This document shows positions 1-6,585 of a stretch of DNA of 32,835 nucleotides, one piece after another. Both the position numbers and the translations under genes were made by a program. The DNA comes from Tannerella forsythia (lineage in GTDB: Bacteria > Bacteroidota > Bacteroidia > Bacteroidales > Tannerellaceae): contig NZ_JUET01000096.1 in the NCBI RefSeq assembly GCF_001006485.1, positions 1 to 32,835 on the forward strand, given 5' to 3'. The first letter of the stretch is position 1; each line of letters begins with the position of its first letter. The notes beneath the pieces are model-generated. The model saw nothing but the letters and a program-made list of their open reading frames with translations, had not been told where the DNA came from and ran no database searches.

Positions 1-30
1 CTCGGATACCGTGTACCACGCATAACAATT
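1..30. repeat. 30-bp direct repeat, copy A
   Basis: The first 30 bases recur exactly at 212-241. The unit begins ctcggataccgtg and runs into the start of a heptamer array in both places. The window edge may cut through a longer repeat module. Confidence 0.85.
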
Positions 31-52
31 AACAATTGACAATTAACAATTA
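25..52. repeat. Heptamer tandem array (ACAATTA type), array 1
   Basis: Four consecutive 7-bp units read ACAATTA, ACAATTG, ACAATTA, ACAATTA. The same unit family recurs at 236-270 and, in opposite orientation and more degenerate, at 7934-7968. All three arrays lie between genes. No function is visible. Confidence 0.85.
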
Positions 53-56
53 ATTT

Positions 57-126
57 GTCATTCAGAGCGTAAGCGATGAATCTCTTCCCTTTACCCCGCG
101 AGATTCCTCACGGTGTTCGGAATGAC
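57..126. repeat. Palindromic intergenic repeat element
   Basis: Nested inverted repeats frame this element: GTCATTC at 57-63 pairs with GAATGAC at 120-126, and GAATCTC at 78-84 pairs with GAGATTC at 100-106. A second partial right end (ttcggaatgacaa) follows at 138-150. The pattern resembles the 'GTCATTC...GAATCTC...GAGATTC...GAATGAC' intergenic repeats common in Bacteroidetes genomes. I recognise it by memory of the pattern, not by a search. It has no transposase. Confidence 0.65.
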
Positions 127-160
127 AAGAGGAGGCGTTCGGAATGACAAAGACTGTTAT

Positions 161-185
161 TTGCGCCCATTTGCGCCCATTTGCG
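161..185. repeat. Short 10-bp tandem repeat
   Basis: The unit ttgcgcccat occurs twice in a row (161-170, 171-180), followed by a partial third copy (ttgcg, 181-185). It lies between the palindromic element and copy B of the 30-bp direct repeat. Confidence 0.75.
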
Positions 186-211
186 AAATTTGCGTTCGGA
201 TGGCCGTTGCG

Positions 212-241
212 CTCGGATACCGTGTACCACGCATAACAATT
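212..241. repeat. 30-bp direct repeat, copy B
   Basis: This is an exact second copy of bases 1-30, 211 bp further on. As at copy A, a heptamer array begins at its right end, but the number and order of heptamer units differ between the two copies. Confidence 0.85.
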
Positions 242-270
242 GACAATTAACAATTAACAACTAACAATTG
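236..270. repeat. Heptamer tandem array, array 2
   Basis: Five 7-bp units read ACAATTG, ACAATTA, ACAATTA, ACAACTA, ACAATTG. Compared with array 1 the unit count is five instead of four, so copy number differs between two otherwise identical flanks within 250 bp. Confidence 0.85.
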
Positions 271-375
271 AATTACGTCAGGCTTACAGCCCTCCGCCGA
301 GATGCGATGCCTTTTTTCCCAACGCTTCGCTTCGCTCCACATTGGGCTGAATTAATGCGCCCTTTCAGGGCTGTT
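271..375. repeat. Second intergenic repeat element (CAGCCCT/AGGGCTG)
   Basis: The stretch contains cagccct near 287-293 and its inverted partner agggctg near 367-373, with cccaa/ttggg arms inside around a core rich in 'cgcttcgcttcgct'. This wording resembles repeat elements scattered between genes in Bacteroidales and related phyla. The reading frame across it (268-450) has no protein-like composition, so I do not call it a gene. Confidence 0.55.
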
Positions 376-394
376 ACAACGGTCAGCAAACAAA

Positions 395-442
395 TCAACA
401 ACTCAACATCTCAACAATTCAACAACCAAACACCTAAACCCC
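395..442. repeat. Degenerate octamer tandem array
   Basis: Six 8-bp steps can be read: TCAACAAC, TCAACATC, TCAACAAT, TCAACAAC, CAAACACC, TAAACCCC. The last two units are decayed. It follows directly on the second intergenic repeat element. Confidence 0.7.
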
Positions 443-510
443 TGAATTAAATTCATTCTTATTTCTTCTATCGCGGAATCCGGGATTATTACAAACAACG
501 ATGCGGGAGA

Positions 511-530
511 TAAATCTTCACACAGATTTA
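511..530. other. Perfect small hairpin
   Basis: taaatct (511-517) and agattta (524-530) form a perfect 7-bp stem around a 6-nt loop. It lies just beyond the terminator that ends the leftward transcript from 663, so it may be a second terminator-like hairpin, or it may be incidental. Confidence 0.4.
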
Positions 531-532
531 TT

Positions 533-572
533 AAAAAACTCAGAGCCGCGAATTTAATACTCGGAGCTCTGA
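533..572 (-). terminator. Probable intrinsic terminator for the 663-1724 genes
   Basis: Read on the minus strand, TCAGAGC/GCTCTGA arms (540-546 and 566-572) form a hairpin that is followed by a G and six T (533-538 on the plus strand are six A). It lies about 90 bp beyond the stop codon at 663. The loop is long (19 nt), which lowers confidence. Confidence 0.5.
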
Positions 573-662
573 TTTTGCAATTCGGGGCATCAACGTCGCG
601 CCCTCTTTCGGCCTATCTGTCTGAACAACGGAAAAAAGATGTGCCGGTACTTCCTGTTTGGC

Positions 663-1037
663 TTAAGACTCGTAAACTACGCGTCCTTCACATACGATTC
701 GCCGGAGAGGATGAGCCTTTGCCCACCCACAACGGGTAAAAGTATATACCGCCTTCTTTCCGAGCAATGCCGAACGGAGGTCTTCTATCGAATAACGGTC
801 TTCTCCTCTATTGATGTACAGGCAGATGCCATTCCCCGTATCTTGAAAAACAATGTCTTTCACTCCTCCCGAATAAATCTCGTCCATCACATACTCCTCG
901 CATGTGCTCTCGGTCGAGTTGACGGCAACAACCCCAAGAGAAAACATCGCTATCACCACGAGCGATACCAATGCGATCACAACCGTCGAGACACGGCCAA
1001 GTCCTCCCTTTTTCTTTTCATCCGATTTTTTCTTCAT
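663..1037 (-). CDS. Small membrane-anchored protein, unknown function
   Basis: This 124-residue protein is not one I recognise. It starts with a lysine-rich cytoplasmic segment (about residues 1-14, KKKSDEKKK), followed by one hydrophobic helix (about 16-40). A roughly 80-residue domain that should lie outside the membrane comes next, with cysteines near positions 46, 71 and 103. It reads like a small single-pass inner-membrane protein. It sits 30 bp behind the 1068-1724 gene in the same direction and the two are probably cotranscribed. The plus-strand frame over the same bases (639-1490) spans two genes and is antisense shadow. The open frame, the basic-then-hydrophobic N-terminus and the terminator behind it support a real gene. 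Confidence 0.7.
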   Translation of the reverse strand: MKKKSDEKKKGGLGRVSTVVIALVSLVVIAMFSLGVVAVNSTESTCEEYVMDEIYSGGVKDIVFQDTGNGICLYINRGEDRYSIEDLRSALLGKKAVYTFTRCGWAKAHPLRRIVCEGRVVYES

Positions 1038-1067
1038 GACTCATTTTTTTACAACAAACATTTAATT

Positions 1068-1724
1068 CTATCGTATGATGAGGTAAATGATATAATAATG
1101 TTTGATGCCGAATGTCGTGTAACGCTCCCTTGCGTTTCCCGCATCGAGAATACAGTACGAAGCCATGCCCTTTCCGGTATCGTAAGGAGGAGTGTATGCA
1201 AAAACGGGAGTAAGTTTATTCACAGGAAGTTTCATACTTTCATCATCATCGCAAGAAATGGTTCGAAGGGAATAGTCTGCATTTCCTCTGAGTTTTTTTG
1301 TCAGACAGATAGTGGGATAATCCATCAGCAGACGGAAGGTATCGGCTTCGAGTTTTCCGGCAAGCGCCACCCTAAAAACACTGTCGCCCGGCAGAAACGT
1401 TCTATAACGACAAGGGTCATAAAGATATTCAATCGTCTTCCCGTTTACTTCCATCGGTATCCGCTGTTCTTTACATTCCAAATCCGTTGAGTCGGGACGC
1501 ACTTTCTCACCGTTCTCGTATTCTTCGGTATATAACAAAAATTGTTTGCCGTGCGCCAAGGTATCGGTGCACATAAATCCGGTGTACTGAATATTGTTCA
1601 ATCGATTGAGTAAAGTAAGGTCACGGTTCAGAGAAATAAACCGGATGCTGATACTGTCGTTCTGCGCCATACCGGCGGTAGCAGAGAGCAGTAAAAAGAC
1701 AATTATGCCATAGATTTGTTTCAT
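1068..1724 (-). CDS. Secreted/periplasmic protein, unknown function
   Basis: This 218-residue protein has a clear N-terminal signal peptide (a lysine, then a hydrophobic run ending AGMAQN at about residue 21), so it is exported. The mature part has no family motif I know. It is mostly polar, with a repeated 'DS.SIRF'/'PGDSVFRVAL' strand-like pattern, and ends in a hydrophobic tail (YYIIYLIIR). That tail could be a membrane anchor or the last strand of a beta fold. It stands between secG, from which a hairpin at 1800-1841 separates it, and the small membrane protein at 663-1037. I see no good TAnnTTTG box in front of it, so it may depend on readthrough from the secG operon. Confidence 0.7.
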   Translation of the reverse strand: MKQIYGIIVFLLLSATAGMAQNDSISIRFISLNRDLTLLNRLNNIQYTGFMCTDTLAHGKQFLLYTEEYENGEKVRPDSTDLECKEQRIPMEVNGKTIEYLYDPCRYRTFLPGDSVFRVALAGKLEADTFRLLMDYPTICLTKKLRGNADYSLRTISCDDDESMKLPVNKLTPVFAYTPPYDTGKGMASYCILDAGNARERYTTFGIKHYYIIYLIIR

Positions 1725-1799
1725 GAAAGTTTTATGAATAGACGTAAAACGAGCTTGTCTGGGATTGATCTTTTATGAAGACGTTTTGATAATGCGAAG

Positions 1800-1841
1800 G
1801 AGGCTGTCCAAAAAGTCCTACCGGACTTTGCAGACAGCCTC
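1800..1841 (-). terminator. Terminator-like hairpin behind secG
   Basis: A strong two-step stem is present: gaggctgtc (1800-1808) pairs with gacagcctc (1833-1841), and inside it aaagtcc (1812-1818) pairs with ggacttt (1823-1829) around a 4-nt loop. It sits about 50 bp beyond the secG stop. There is no clear T run on either side, so it may be an attenuating or mRNA-protecting structure and not a classic intrinsic terminator. Confidence 0.5.
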
Positions 1842-1892
1842 GATATACGAAAAAAGGCCGGATATAAAGCGTTTCGTTACGCTTCTCCGCTC

Positions 1893-2261
1893 TTATTCGG
1901 CCGGTGTTTCGGGTTGTTGCTGTGCAGCATCCGGTTGCGCTGTTCCGAAGTTCGGCGCTACGGCATTGGGATCTACCATCACCGCATCGTTCACCTGCTG
2001 CTGAATTTCGGATTGCTGTTGCTGCATCGTCGATTCGCCGTGAGGGATAAACGAGGTAATGAGAATACTCAAGACAACGACGGTGCCGGCCAGCGCCCAT
2101 GTCGCTTTTTCAAGGAAGTCCGTCGTTTTGCGAACCCCCATGATCTGATTCGACGAAGAAAAGCCGGAAGCCAGTCCGCCTCCCTTTGAGTTTTGCACCA
2201 ATACAATCAATATCAGGAAAACAGATGCAATAAAAATCAAAATCGATAAAAATACGTACAT
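1893..2261 (-). CDS. secG: Preprotein translocase subunit SecG
   Basis: SecG is the small accessory subunit of the SecYEG channel in the inner membrane and assists SecA-driven export. This 122-residue protein has two hydrophobic helices (about residues 3-24 and 53-73). The loop between them carries the family pattern VLVQNSKGGGLASGF followed by a glycine/serine-rich stretch ending in MGVRKTTDFLEKATW. The glutamine/proline/alanine-rich C-terminal tail (about 80-122) is typical of Bacteroidetes SecG. Its ATG overlaps the stop codon of the upstream gene by one base (TAATG), so translation is probably coupled. It is the last gene of the sigma-54 regulator/lptE operon, and SecA is encoded about 18 kb away in this window. 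Confidence 0.93.
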   Translation of the reverse strand: MYVFLSILIFIASVFLILIVLVQNSKGGGLASGFSSSNQIMGVRKTTDFLEKATWALAGTVVVLSILITSFIPHGESTMQQQQSEIQQQVNDAVMVDPNAVAPNFGTAQPDAAQQQPETPAE

Positions 2262-3025
2262 TATATTTTTTGTTTAGAATGAATAATCAATTTTTCCAAG
2301 AATCGGATTTGGTCCGCAAAGTAAATATTTTTTTTCGGATATTTCAAACTTAAACTTCTAATAATCTCCAACGCTTTCTCGTAACGCTTCTGACGAATAT
2401 AAACATGAGCCAGTGTTTCAGTAAAATACGAATCATCCAGAGATTCGCGTTCAGGCTCCGGCATCTTCTCCTGCTCCGGTTCTTTCCGATCTGTTTCCCT
2501 TCCTTTTTCTACCTGCTCAGGCGTGAGTCTTCCGATCCGTTCGTTTCCGCTTTCGATAAAGGAATCGATCAGCTCCTGATGGCGCAGTTTATTTTTCGGA
2601 ACAGAGGCATCGGGATCTTTCTCGGTCAACCAGCGCATATAGTCTAACGAAGCAGACGGTTCAAGGGCAGGTTTCGACGCTTCCGTTTCCGTCTCATCGT
2701 CCATCGGGTCGGATAAATATTCATTGACCCGAGCAGTTTGCTTTTGCCCGTCTTCACCTTCGCCCCTTTGGCCGCAGGGTTCTTTGCCGTAACGTGCCCC
2801 TTCGAGCCATAGGAAGAGCTGTGTCCTGTCGGGGACACCAATGGCTCTTTTCTTCAGTTCGATATTCAGGCGCAGGTCGTTCGTCACCTGCAGGTTTTTC
2901 AGGTAGAGCATCTGAACGGCATGAAAGTAGGGAAAATCTTCCGCAATCTGCTTGAGTTCGGGCAGTGTTTTCTCCGACAACTTGGCCGGTGCATTCATCA
3001 GTTGATATAATTCCTCACACGTCAT
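2261..3025 (-). CDS. TPR-like protein between lptE and secG
   Basis: This 254-residue protein has no signal peptide and is probably cytoplasmic. An N-terminal helical block (about 1-75) begins MTCEELYQLMNAP and contains FPYFHAVQMLYLKNL, a motif I associate with conserved Bacteroidales proteins at this locus. The middle (about 85-190) is charged and low-complexity, rich in Glu, Lys, Asp and Pro. The C-terminus (about 200-245, ETLAHVYIRQKRYEKALEI) is one convincing tetratricopeptide repeat, suggesting a protein-binding role. Gene order lptE-TPR-secG with gaps of 3 bp and an overlap of 1 bp shows one transcript. What it binds is unknown; the Sec channel or LPS export machinery is only a guess from position. 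Confidence 0.8.
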   Translation of the reverse strand: MTCEELYQLMNAPAKLSEKTLPELKQIAEDFPYFHAVQMLYLKNLQVTNDLRLNIELKKRAIGVPDRTQLFLWLEGARYGKEPCGQRGEGEDGQKQTARVNEYLSDPMDDETETEASKPALEPSASLDYMRWLTEKDPDASVPKNKLRHQELIDSFIESGNERIGRLTPEQVEKGRETDRKEPEQEKMPEPERESLDDSYFTETLAHVYIRQKRYEKALEIIRSLSLKYPKKNIYFADQIRFLEKLIIHSKQKI

Positions 3026-3028
3026 TGT

Positions 3029-3565
3029 TTACCAATTGGCTACCGTTGCATTATAAATTTGCCCGACCAAATCGTTGATGATCTCCTTACACAATTCATC
3101 TTGTACCTGATCGATGGTTTTCGTATTCTCAAAGTCTCGATATGACGAGAAAGACTGTTCAAATCCTTCCTCCGGCTTGACTTGGTTGGCATAGCGCACT
3201 CTGACGGTAACCGTCAGACGGGTCAAGGTCGCGAACGACGCTCTTCCGTCAGGCGTATCTTTCACTGCCTGAGGGGTCAACTCATAACCCGTAATTTCGC
3301 CTTCCAAGTCGAGTGTTCCGTTTTCACGCAGTACGCTCAACTTGGTCTGCCGTACGTACCGGTCTTTGAGTTCGTCGGTGAATCTTTGAGCCAAAGGCCC
3401 GTAGACAAGCGGCGCCATATTGGGAAAATCCTTGATGGATATGGATTTCACCACGGTATAATCGATGGATGTTCCGCTGAATTTGTAAGAGATCGAGCAG
3501 GCCTCCGGCATGAGCAGTGCGGCAAACATCAAAAAGCTTACGGTTATTTTCTTAATCCAGCCCAT
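3029..3565 (-). CDS. lptE: LptE-family LPS assembly lipoprotein
   Basis: LptE plugs the outer-membrane LptD barrel and helps place LPS on the cell surface. I choose the ATG at 3565 (178 residues, MGWIKKITVSF...). It gives a proper lipoprotein signal with a cysteine at about residue 23 (PEACSI), whereas the longer frame to 3622 would put 19 non-signal residues in front. The mature part has the LptE-like order for this phylum: YKFSGTSIDY near the start, then 'FPNMAPLVYGPLAQRFTDEL', and a C-terminal helix ELCKEIINDLVGQIYNATVANW-like end. The start overlaps the end of the sigma-54 regulator gene by 14 bp. LptC is encoded in a separate operon at 13903-14529. Confidence 0.82.
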   Translation of the reverse strand: MGWIKKITVSFLMFAALLMPEACSISYKFSGTSIDYTVVKSISIKDFPNMAPLVYGPLAQRFTDELKDRYVRQTKLSVLRENGTLDLEGEITGYELTPQAVKDTPDGRASFATLTRLTVTVRVRYANQVKPEEGFEQSFSSYRDFENTKTIDQVQDELCKEIINDLVGQIYNATVANW

Positions 3566-4733
3566 ATTCCTTAATTTTACGATAGAGGGTACGTTCCGAG
3601 ATTTTAAGTTCGGCTGCAGCATTTTTGCGGCGACCGTTATGTTTCTCCAATGCCCTGCGAATCATCTCCTTTTCCACATCATCGAGGGCAAGTAATTCAT
3701 CCACGGTTTCGACTTCCTGAATGGGAGCCGTATCGATGGGATGAGTCGTATAAGTCGGTGCATCGGGTTGTTCCACGGGCATAGCCATCTGGAGGTTTCC
3801 GCCCATAATGTCGTGCACGAGCTTTTTCAACTCGTTTACATCCTTCTTCATATCGAACAACACCTGATAAAGAATCTCGCGTTCGGTATGAAAGAGTTTC
3901 TGGTCTTCTTTCTGATGCGCCAGCACCGGCAGTTTTTGCATGTCGAGACTGGGGAGGTACTGGCGCAGTTCGTCTGCGGTAATCGTACGGTCACGCTCGA
4001 TGACAGAAATTCGCTCCGTCACATTCTTCAATTCTCTGACGTTCCCCGGCCAACGATAACTCACCAGCAGGCGACGGGCATTTTCTTCAAGCTGAATGGC
4101 AGGCATTCGATATTTCTCGGCACAGTCGCTTGCAAATTTACGAAACAGCAGCAGAATATCTTCGGGCCGGTCGCGTAACGGAGGGATAACGATGGGTACG
4201 GTATTGAGCCGGTAATACAAATCTTCACGAAAACGATGTTGCGCAACGGCTTCTGCCAGATTGACATTCGTGGCCGCCACGATGCGTACATCGGTTTTCT
4301 GCACCTTCGATGATCCGACCTTGATAAATTCGCCGCTTTCGAGCACACGCAACAAACGCGCCTGAGTGGGAGTAGGCAGCTCGCCGACCTCGTCTAAAAA
4401 GATCGTCCCGCCATCGGCCACTTCAAAATATCCTTTCCGGTCGGCCAACGCACCCGTAAACGAGCCTTTTTCGTGCCCGAACAACTCGGAGTCGATCGTT
4501 CCTTCGGGGATGGCACCACAATTGACCGCAATGTATTGTCCATGTTTGCGCGGGCTGTTCTGATGAATAATTTGCGGAAAGTTCTCCTTGCCGACCCCGC
4601 TCTCGCCGGTAATCAGTACGGAAAGATCGGTGGGCGCTACCTGAAGCGCTACGTCGATCGCCCGGTTGAGCGCCGGACTGTTGCCGATAATCCCAAATCG
4701 TTGTTTGATTTGTTGTATGCCTTCTGTCATCAT
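3552..4733 (-). CDS. Sigma-54-dependent transcriptional activator (AAA+/Fis)
   Basis: This is an enhancer-binding protein that uses ATP to open promoters held by sigma-54 RNA polymerase. The AAA+ domain starts almost at once: Walker A GESGVGKE at 43-50, the sigma-54 contact loop as GSFTGA at 90-95 (usual form GAFTGA), Walker B GTIFLDEVGE at 109-118, and arginine-finger region FREDLYYRLN at 168-177. The C-terminus (about 352-393) is a Fis-type helix-turn-helix ending ERTLYRKIKEYGLD. At 393 residues it lacks the receiver or sensor domain most relatives carry in front, so any control must act through other proteins, abundance or the 260-350 linker. A good promoter lies 30 bp upstream. It leads the lptE-TPR-secG operon, hinting at control of envelope genes. 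Confidence 0.92.
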   Translation of the reverse strand: MMTEGIQQIKQRFGIIGNSPALNRAIDVALQVAPTDLSVLITGESGVGKENFPQIIHQNSPRKHGQYIAVNCGAIPEGTIDSELFGHEKGSFTGALADRKGYFEVADGGTIFLDEVGELPTPTQARLLRVLESGEFIKVGSSKVQKTDVRIVAATNVNLAEAVAQHRFREDLYYRLNTVPIVIPPLRDRPEDILLLFRKFASDCAEKYRMPAIQLEENARRLLVSYRWPGNVRELKNVTERISVIERDRTITADELRQYLPSLDMQKLPVLAHQKEDQKLFHTEREILYQVLFDMKKDVNELKKLVHDIMGGNLQMAMPVEQPDAPTYTTHPIDTAPIQEVETVDELLALDDVEKEMIRRALEKHNGRRKNAAAELKISERTLYRKIKEYGLD

Positions 4734-4762
4734 GATGCTGTAATTTTTTCAGTTTGACCTGA

Positions 4763-4793
4763 CAAAATTACCTTATTTCTCTGAGAAAGCAAA
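4763..4793 (-). promoter_or_regulatory. Bacteroidetes-type promoter for the sigma-54 regulator/lptE operon
   Basis: Read on the minus strand, TTTG (4793-4790) is followed by exactly 19 bases and then TAATTTTG (4770-4763), a full match to the -33 TTTG / -7 TAnnTTTG consensus. The -7 box is about 30 bp in front of the ATG at 4733. Confidence 0.75.
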
Positions 4794-4846
4794 AAAACAT
4801 CCGAAAAATTCCTGTACGTAGAGAGCAGGAGAGCCCCAAGACGGAT

Positions 4847-5674
4847 TTATCCTTTCTGACCGTACGTCGTACGATAAAGAAAATCGGCCAAGGCTTTATC
4901 ATCGGTATAGCTCCGGATCGTTTCCGGTGCTATCGGCTGACCGATATACACATCGAGCGTCTTACCCCGTTTATTGAATGCTTCGGTAGGTACTCGCAGC
5001 AGCCTTATTTTCCAGTTGATCCGCCCTAACCAATAGAAGAATTTCGAGTTTCGGCAATCGAAGTAGACGGGATAGACCGGTACGCCGGCCTTACGTATCA
5101 AACGAATCACACTGTGTGTCCACGGGAGGTCAAGTACCTTTCCTTCCCTATTACGGAACGACATGGCGCCGGCCGGGAAGAAGCCCATCGGATGACCATG
5201 GTTAAGTCGTTCGAGCGAAGCACGCACGCCATTCACATTCGCCGGATTAGCGGCTGACTGCCCACCGGTCTTCGGTACGACGGCAATGAAATTATCGGCC
5301 ATCGCTCCGATTTTTTCCAGGATACCGTTGACCATCACACAGAAGTCTTTTCGTCGCGAAGCGAAAATATCGATCAACATGATGCCGTCGAGCGATCCGA
5401 TGGGGTGATTGGAGACGGTGATGAACGCGCCTTCGGGAAGTGTTTCCAGACGGTCGGAGTGATGAATCCTGTATCTCACGTCCATCATCGGATCAGCCAG
5501 CATGGCCGACGTAAACTCGGCTCCGCGAAGGTGGCTGTATCGGGCATGAATCGTATTGACTTTGTCAATGTTGAGCCATTTCATCAGTTGCTTGGCCAAA
5601 AAAGCCACCCACTTCTTTTTGAAGACGGGCGCCAACCGCTGCAAGTCATCTATGTCGAGTACTGTTTTTTTCAT
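4847..5674 (-). CDS. PlsC-like lysophospholipid acyltransferase
   Basis: The protein belongs to the glycerophosphate/lysophospholipid acyltransferase fold and should move an acyl chain onto a lipid hydroxyl at the inner membrane face. I choose the ATG at 5674 (275 residues, MKKTVLDIDD): it overlaps the stop of the upstream gene as ATGA, and the 105 extra residues of the longer frame are shadow of that gene. Visible motifs are SNHPIGSLDG with His90 and Asp96 (five residues between, where classic PlsC has four) and a motif III equivalent GFFPAGAMSF (165-173). There is no obvious signal peptide or strong membrane helix. It is the last gene of the CDP-alcohol operon, so its acceptor may be that pathway's product. 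The exact substrate cannot be read from sequence. Confidence 0.82.
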   Translation of the reverse strand: MKKTVLDIDDLQRLAPVFKKKWVAFLAKQLMKWLNIDKVNTIHARYSHLRGAEFTSAMLADPMMDVRYRIHHSDRLETLPEGAFITVSNHPIGSLDGIMLIDIFASRRKDFCVMVNGILEKIGAMADNFIAVVPKTGGQSAANPANVNGVRASLERLNHGHPMGFFPAGAMSFRNREGKVLDLPWTHSVIRLIRKAGVPVYPVYFDCRNSKFFYWLGRINWKIRLLRVPTEAFNKRGKTLDVYIGQPIAPETIRSYTDDKALADFLYRTTYGQKG

Positions 5675-6582
5675 GCCCCCTCTTTCAAGATGGTGGCACA
5701 CATACGCTCGTGTTTGCGGACGGATACGTAAAGAACCGTATTCAAAACGATGATTTCGTATGCAAAATAAATCCATACTATCCCGCTCCAGCAAAGACCG
5801 AGAAGCATCACGGCAAAGAGCACGGTCGTACGGCCGTTGAACGTCATCCAGTCGATGGTTCGTTTCATCAACCAGCGGCTTTGCTTGCGAAAACGCAGGC
5901 GGACAGGTTCGGGGATATCGTCTCCGTAACGGGCGTGCAAGGTGTGCAACATCGTCTGCAAAGCAGGGGTTAGTCGTTCCTGCACCCACGTGTATAAGGC
6001 GTATAACACGTAGAAGAACTTGTTTACCCGCTTCTTGATAACTTTTCGTTGCGCCTTGACCTGCTCCGTACGCTGAAATTCCTTGCCTTTTTCTTTACTG
6101 ACGAAATAGAGGTGCAGCGTCTTGTAATAATCCGTAATACCGGCTTGAAGAAGATGTGACAGTCCGGCCGCGACGGCAGGCACAAAGAACCACGCTGTAC
6201 CGTAGAGGTGCGTGAGTCGCAAGGCGAGCGCCACGTAAATGACGGTAAACCAAATATCGCCGGCTATGCCGTCGAGGATACGTCCGATTTCGGATTTGAT
6301 GCCGGTCAGACGCGCCAGTTGTCCGTCTACGCAGTCGAGAATATTGGCAAAGACGAGCAGCAGGATACCGAGTAGCGTATATATGAAATTGTTCGTAAAA
6401 TAGAACAGCCATCCTGCTCCGGCTCCGACAAAGATGGAGATGAACGTAATCATGTTCGGGGTGATTCCCGTGTGACGGAGCATGCGAGCAATCCGGAAAC
6501 CTATCGGACGGTAGAAGTACAAATCGACGATATTCTCCGTCTCGATCGATTTCAGCGATGTTTCATATTCTTTCTCGTCCAT
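5671..6582 (-). CDS. CDP-alcohol phosphotransferase family membrane enzyme
   Basis: These enzymes join a CDP-activated partner to an alcohol, releasing CMP, inside the membrane. This 303-residue protein shows the family core: Asp83, then DGQLAR at 86-91, eight residues, Gly100, three residues, Asp104. The final catalytic Asp is one place later than usual (LDGIAGD, Asp109, four residues between instead of three). The entry segment RPIGFRIARMLRHTGITPN (25-43) resembles the group that includes inositol-phosphate lipid synthases. Several membrane helices follow, plus a charged cytoplasmic insertion (about 165-225). It overlaps the acyltransferase by 4 bp and lies 3 bp from the reductase gene. With a CTP-transferase in the operon, the CDP donor is more likely a CDP-polyol than CDP-diacylglycerol. 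That is inference. Confidence 0.85.
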   Translation of the reverse strand: MDEKEYETSLKSIETENIVDLYFYRPIGFRIARMLRHTGITPNMITFISIFVGAGAGWLFYFTNNFIYTLLGILLLVFANILDCVDGQLARLTGIKSEIGRILDGIAGDIWFTVIYVALALRLTHLYGTAWFFVPAVAAGLSHLLQAGITDYYKTLHLYFVSKEKGKEFQRTEQVKAQRKVIKKRVNKFFYVLYALYTWVQERLTPALQTMLHTLHARYGDDIPEPVRLRFRKQSRWLMKRTIDWMTFNGRTTVLFAVMLLGLCWSGIVWIYFAYEIIVLNTVLYVSVRKHERMCATILKEGA

Positions 6583-6585
6583 CTT

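Noticed and set aside
25-270. Possible CRISPR array
   Set aside because: The repeated units are 7 bp and directly tandem without unique spacers of constant length, and there are no cas genes in the window.
62-450. Two small frames (63 and 60 residues) in the repeat patch
   Set aside because: They are translations of the repeat units (for example Ser-His-Ser-Glu-His-Arg-Glu-Glu and Gln/Asn-rich runs), not proteins.
639-1490. 283-residue open frame on the plus strand
   Set aside because: It spans two minus-strand genes and the gap between them. Both of those have export or membrane signals, and this frame has none.
1800-1841. Insertion-sequence end
   Set aside because: The hairpin arms resemble repeat ends, but there is no transposase fragment, no target duplication that I can see, and the position just behind secG fits a terminator-like structure better.
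1732-2100. 122-residue minus-strand frame overlapping secG
   Set aside because: It overlaps SecG in another frame and runs through the 1800-1841 hairpin. The composition is Arg/Ala/Ser-rich with no motif.
5675-5989. Longer N-terminus for the acyltransferase (380 residues)
   Set aside because: The extra 105 residues lie within the CDP-alcohol phosphotransferase gene in another frame. The ATGA overlap at 5671-5674 gives a better start.
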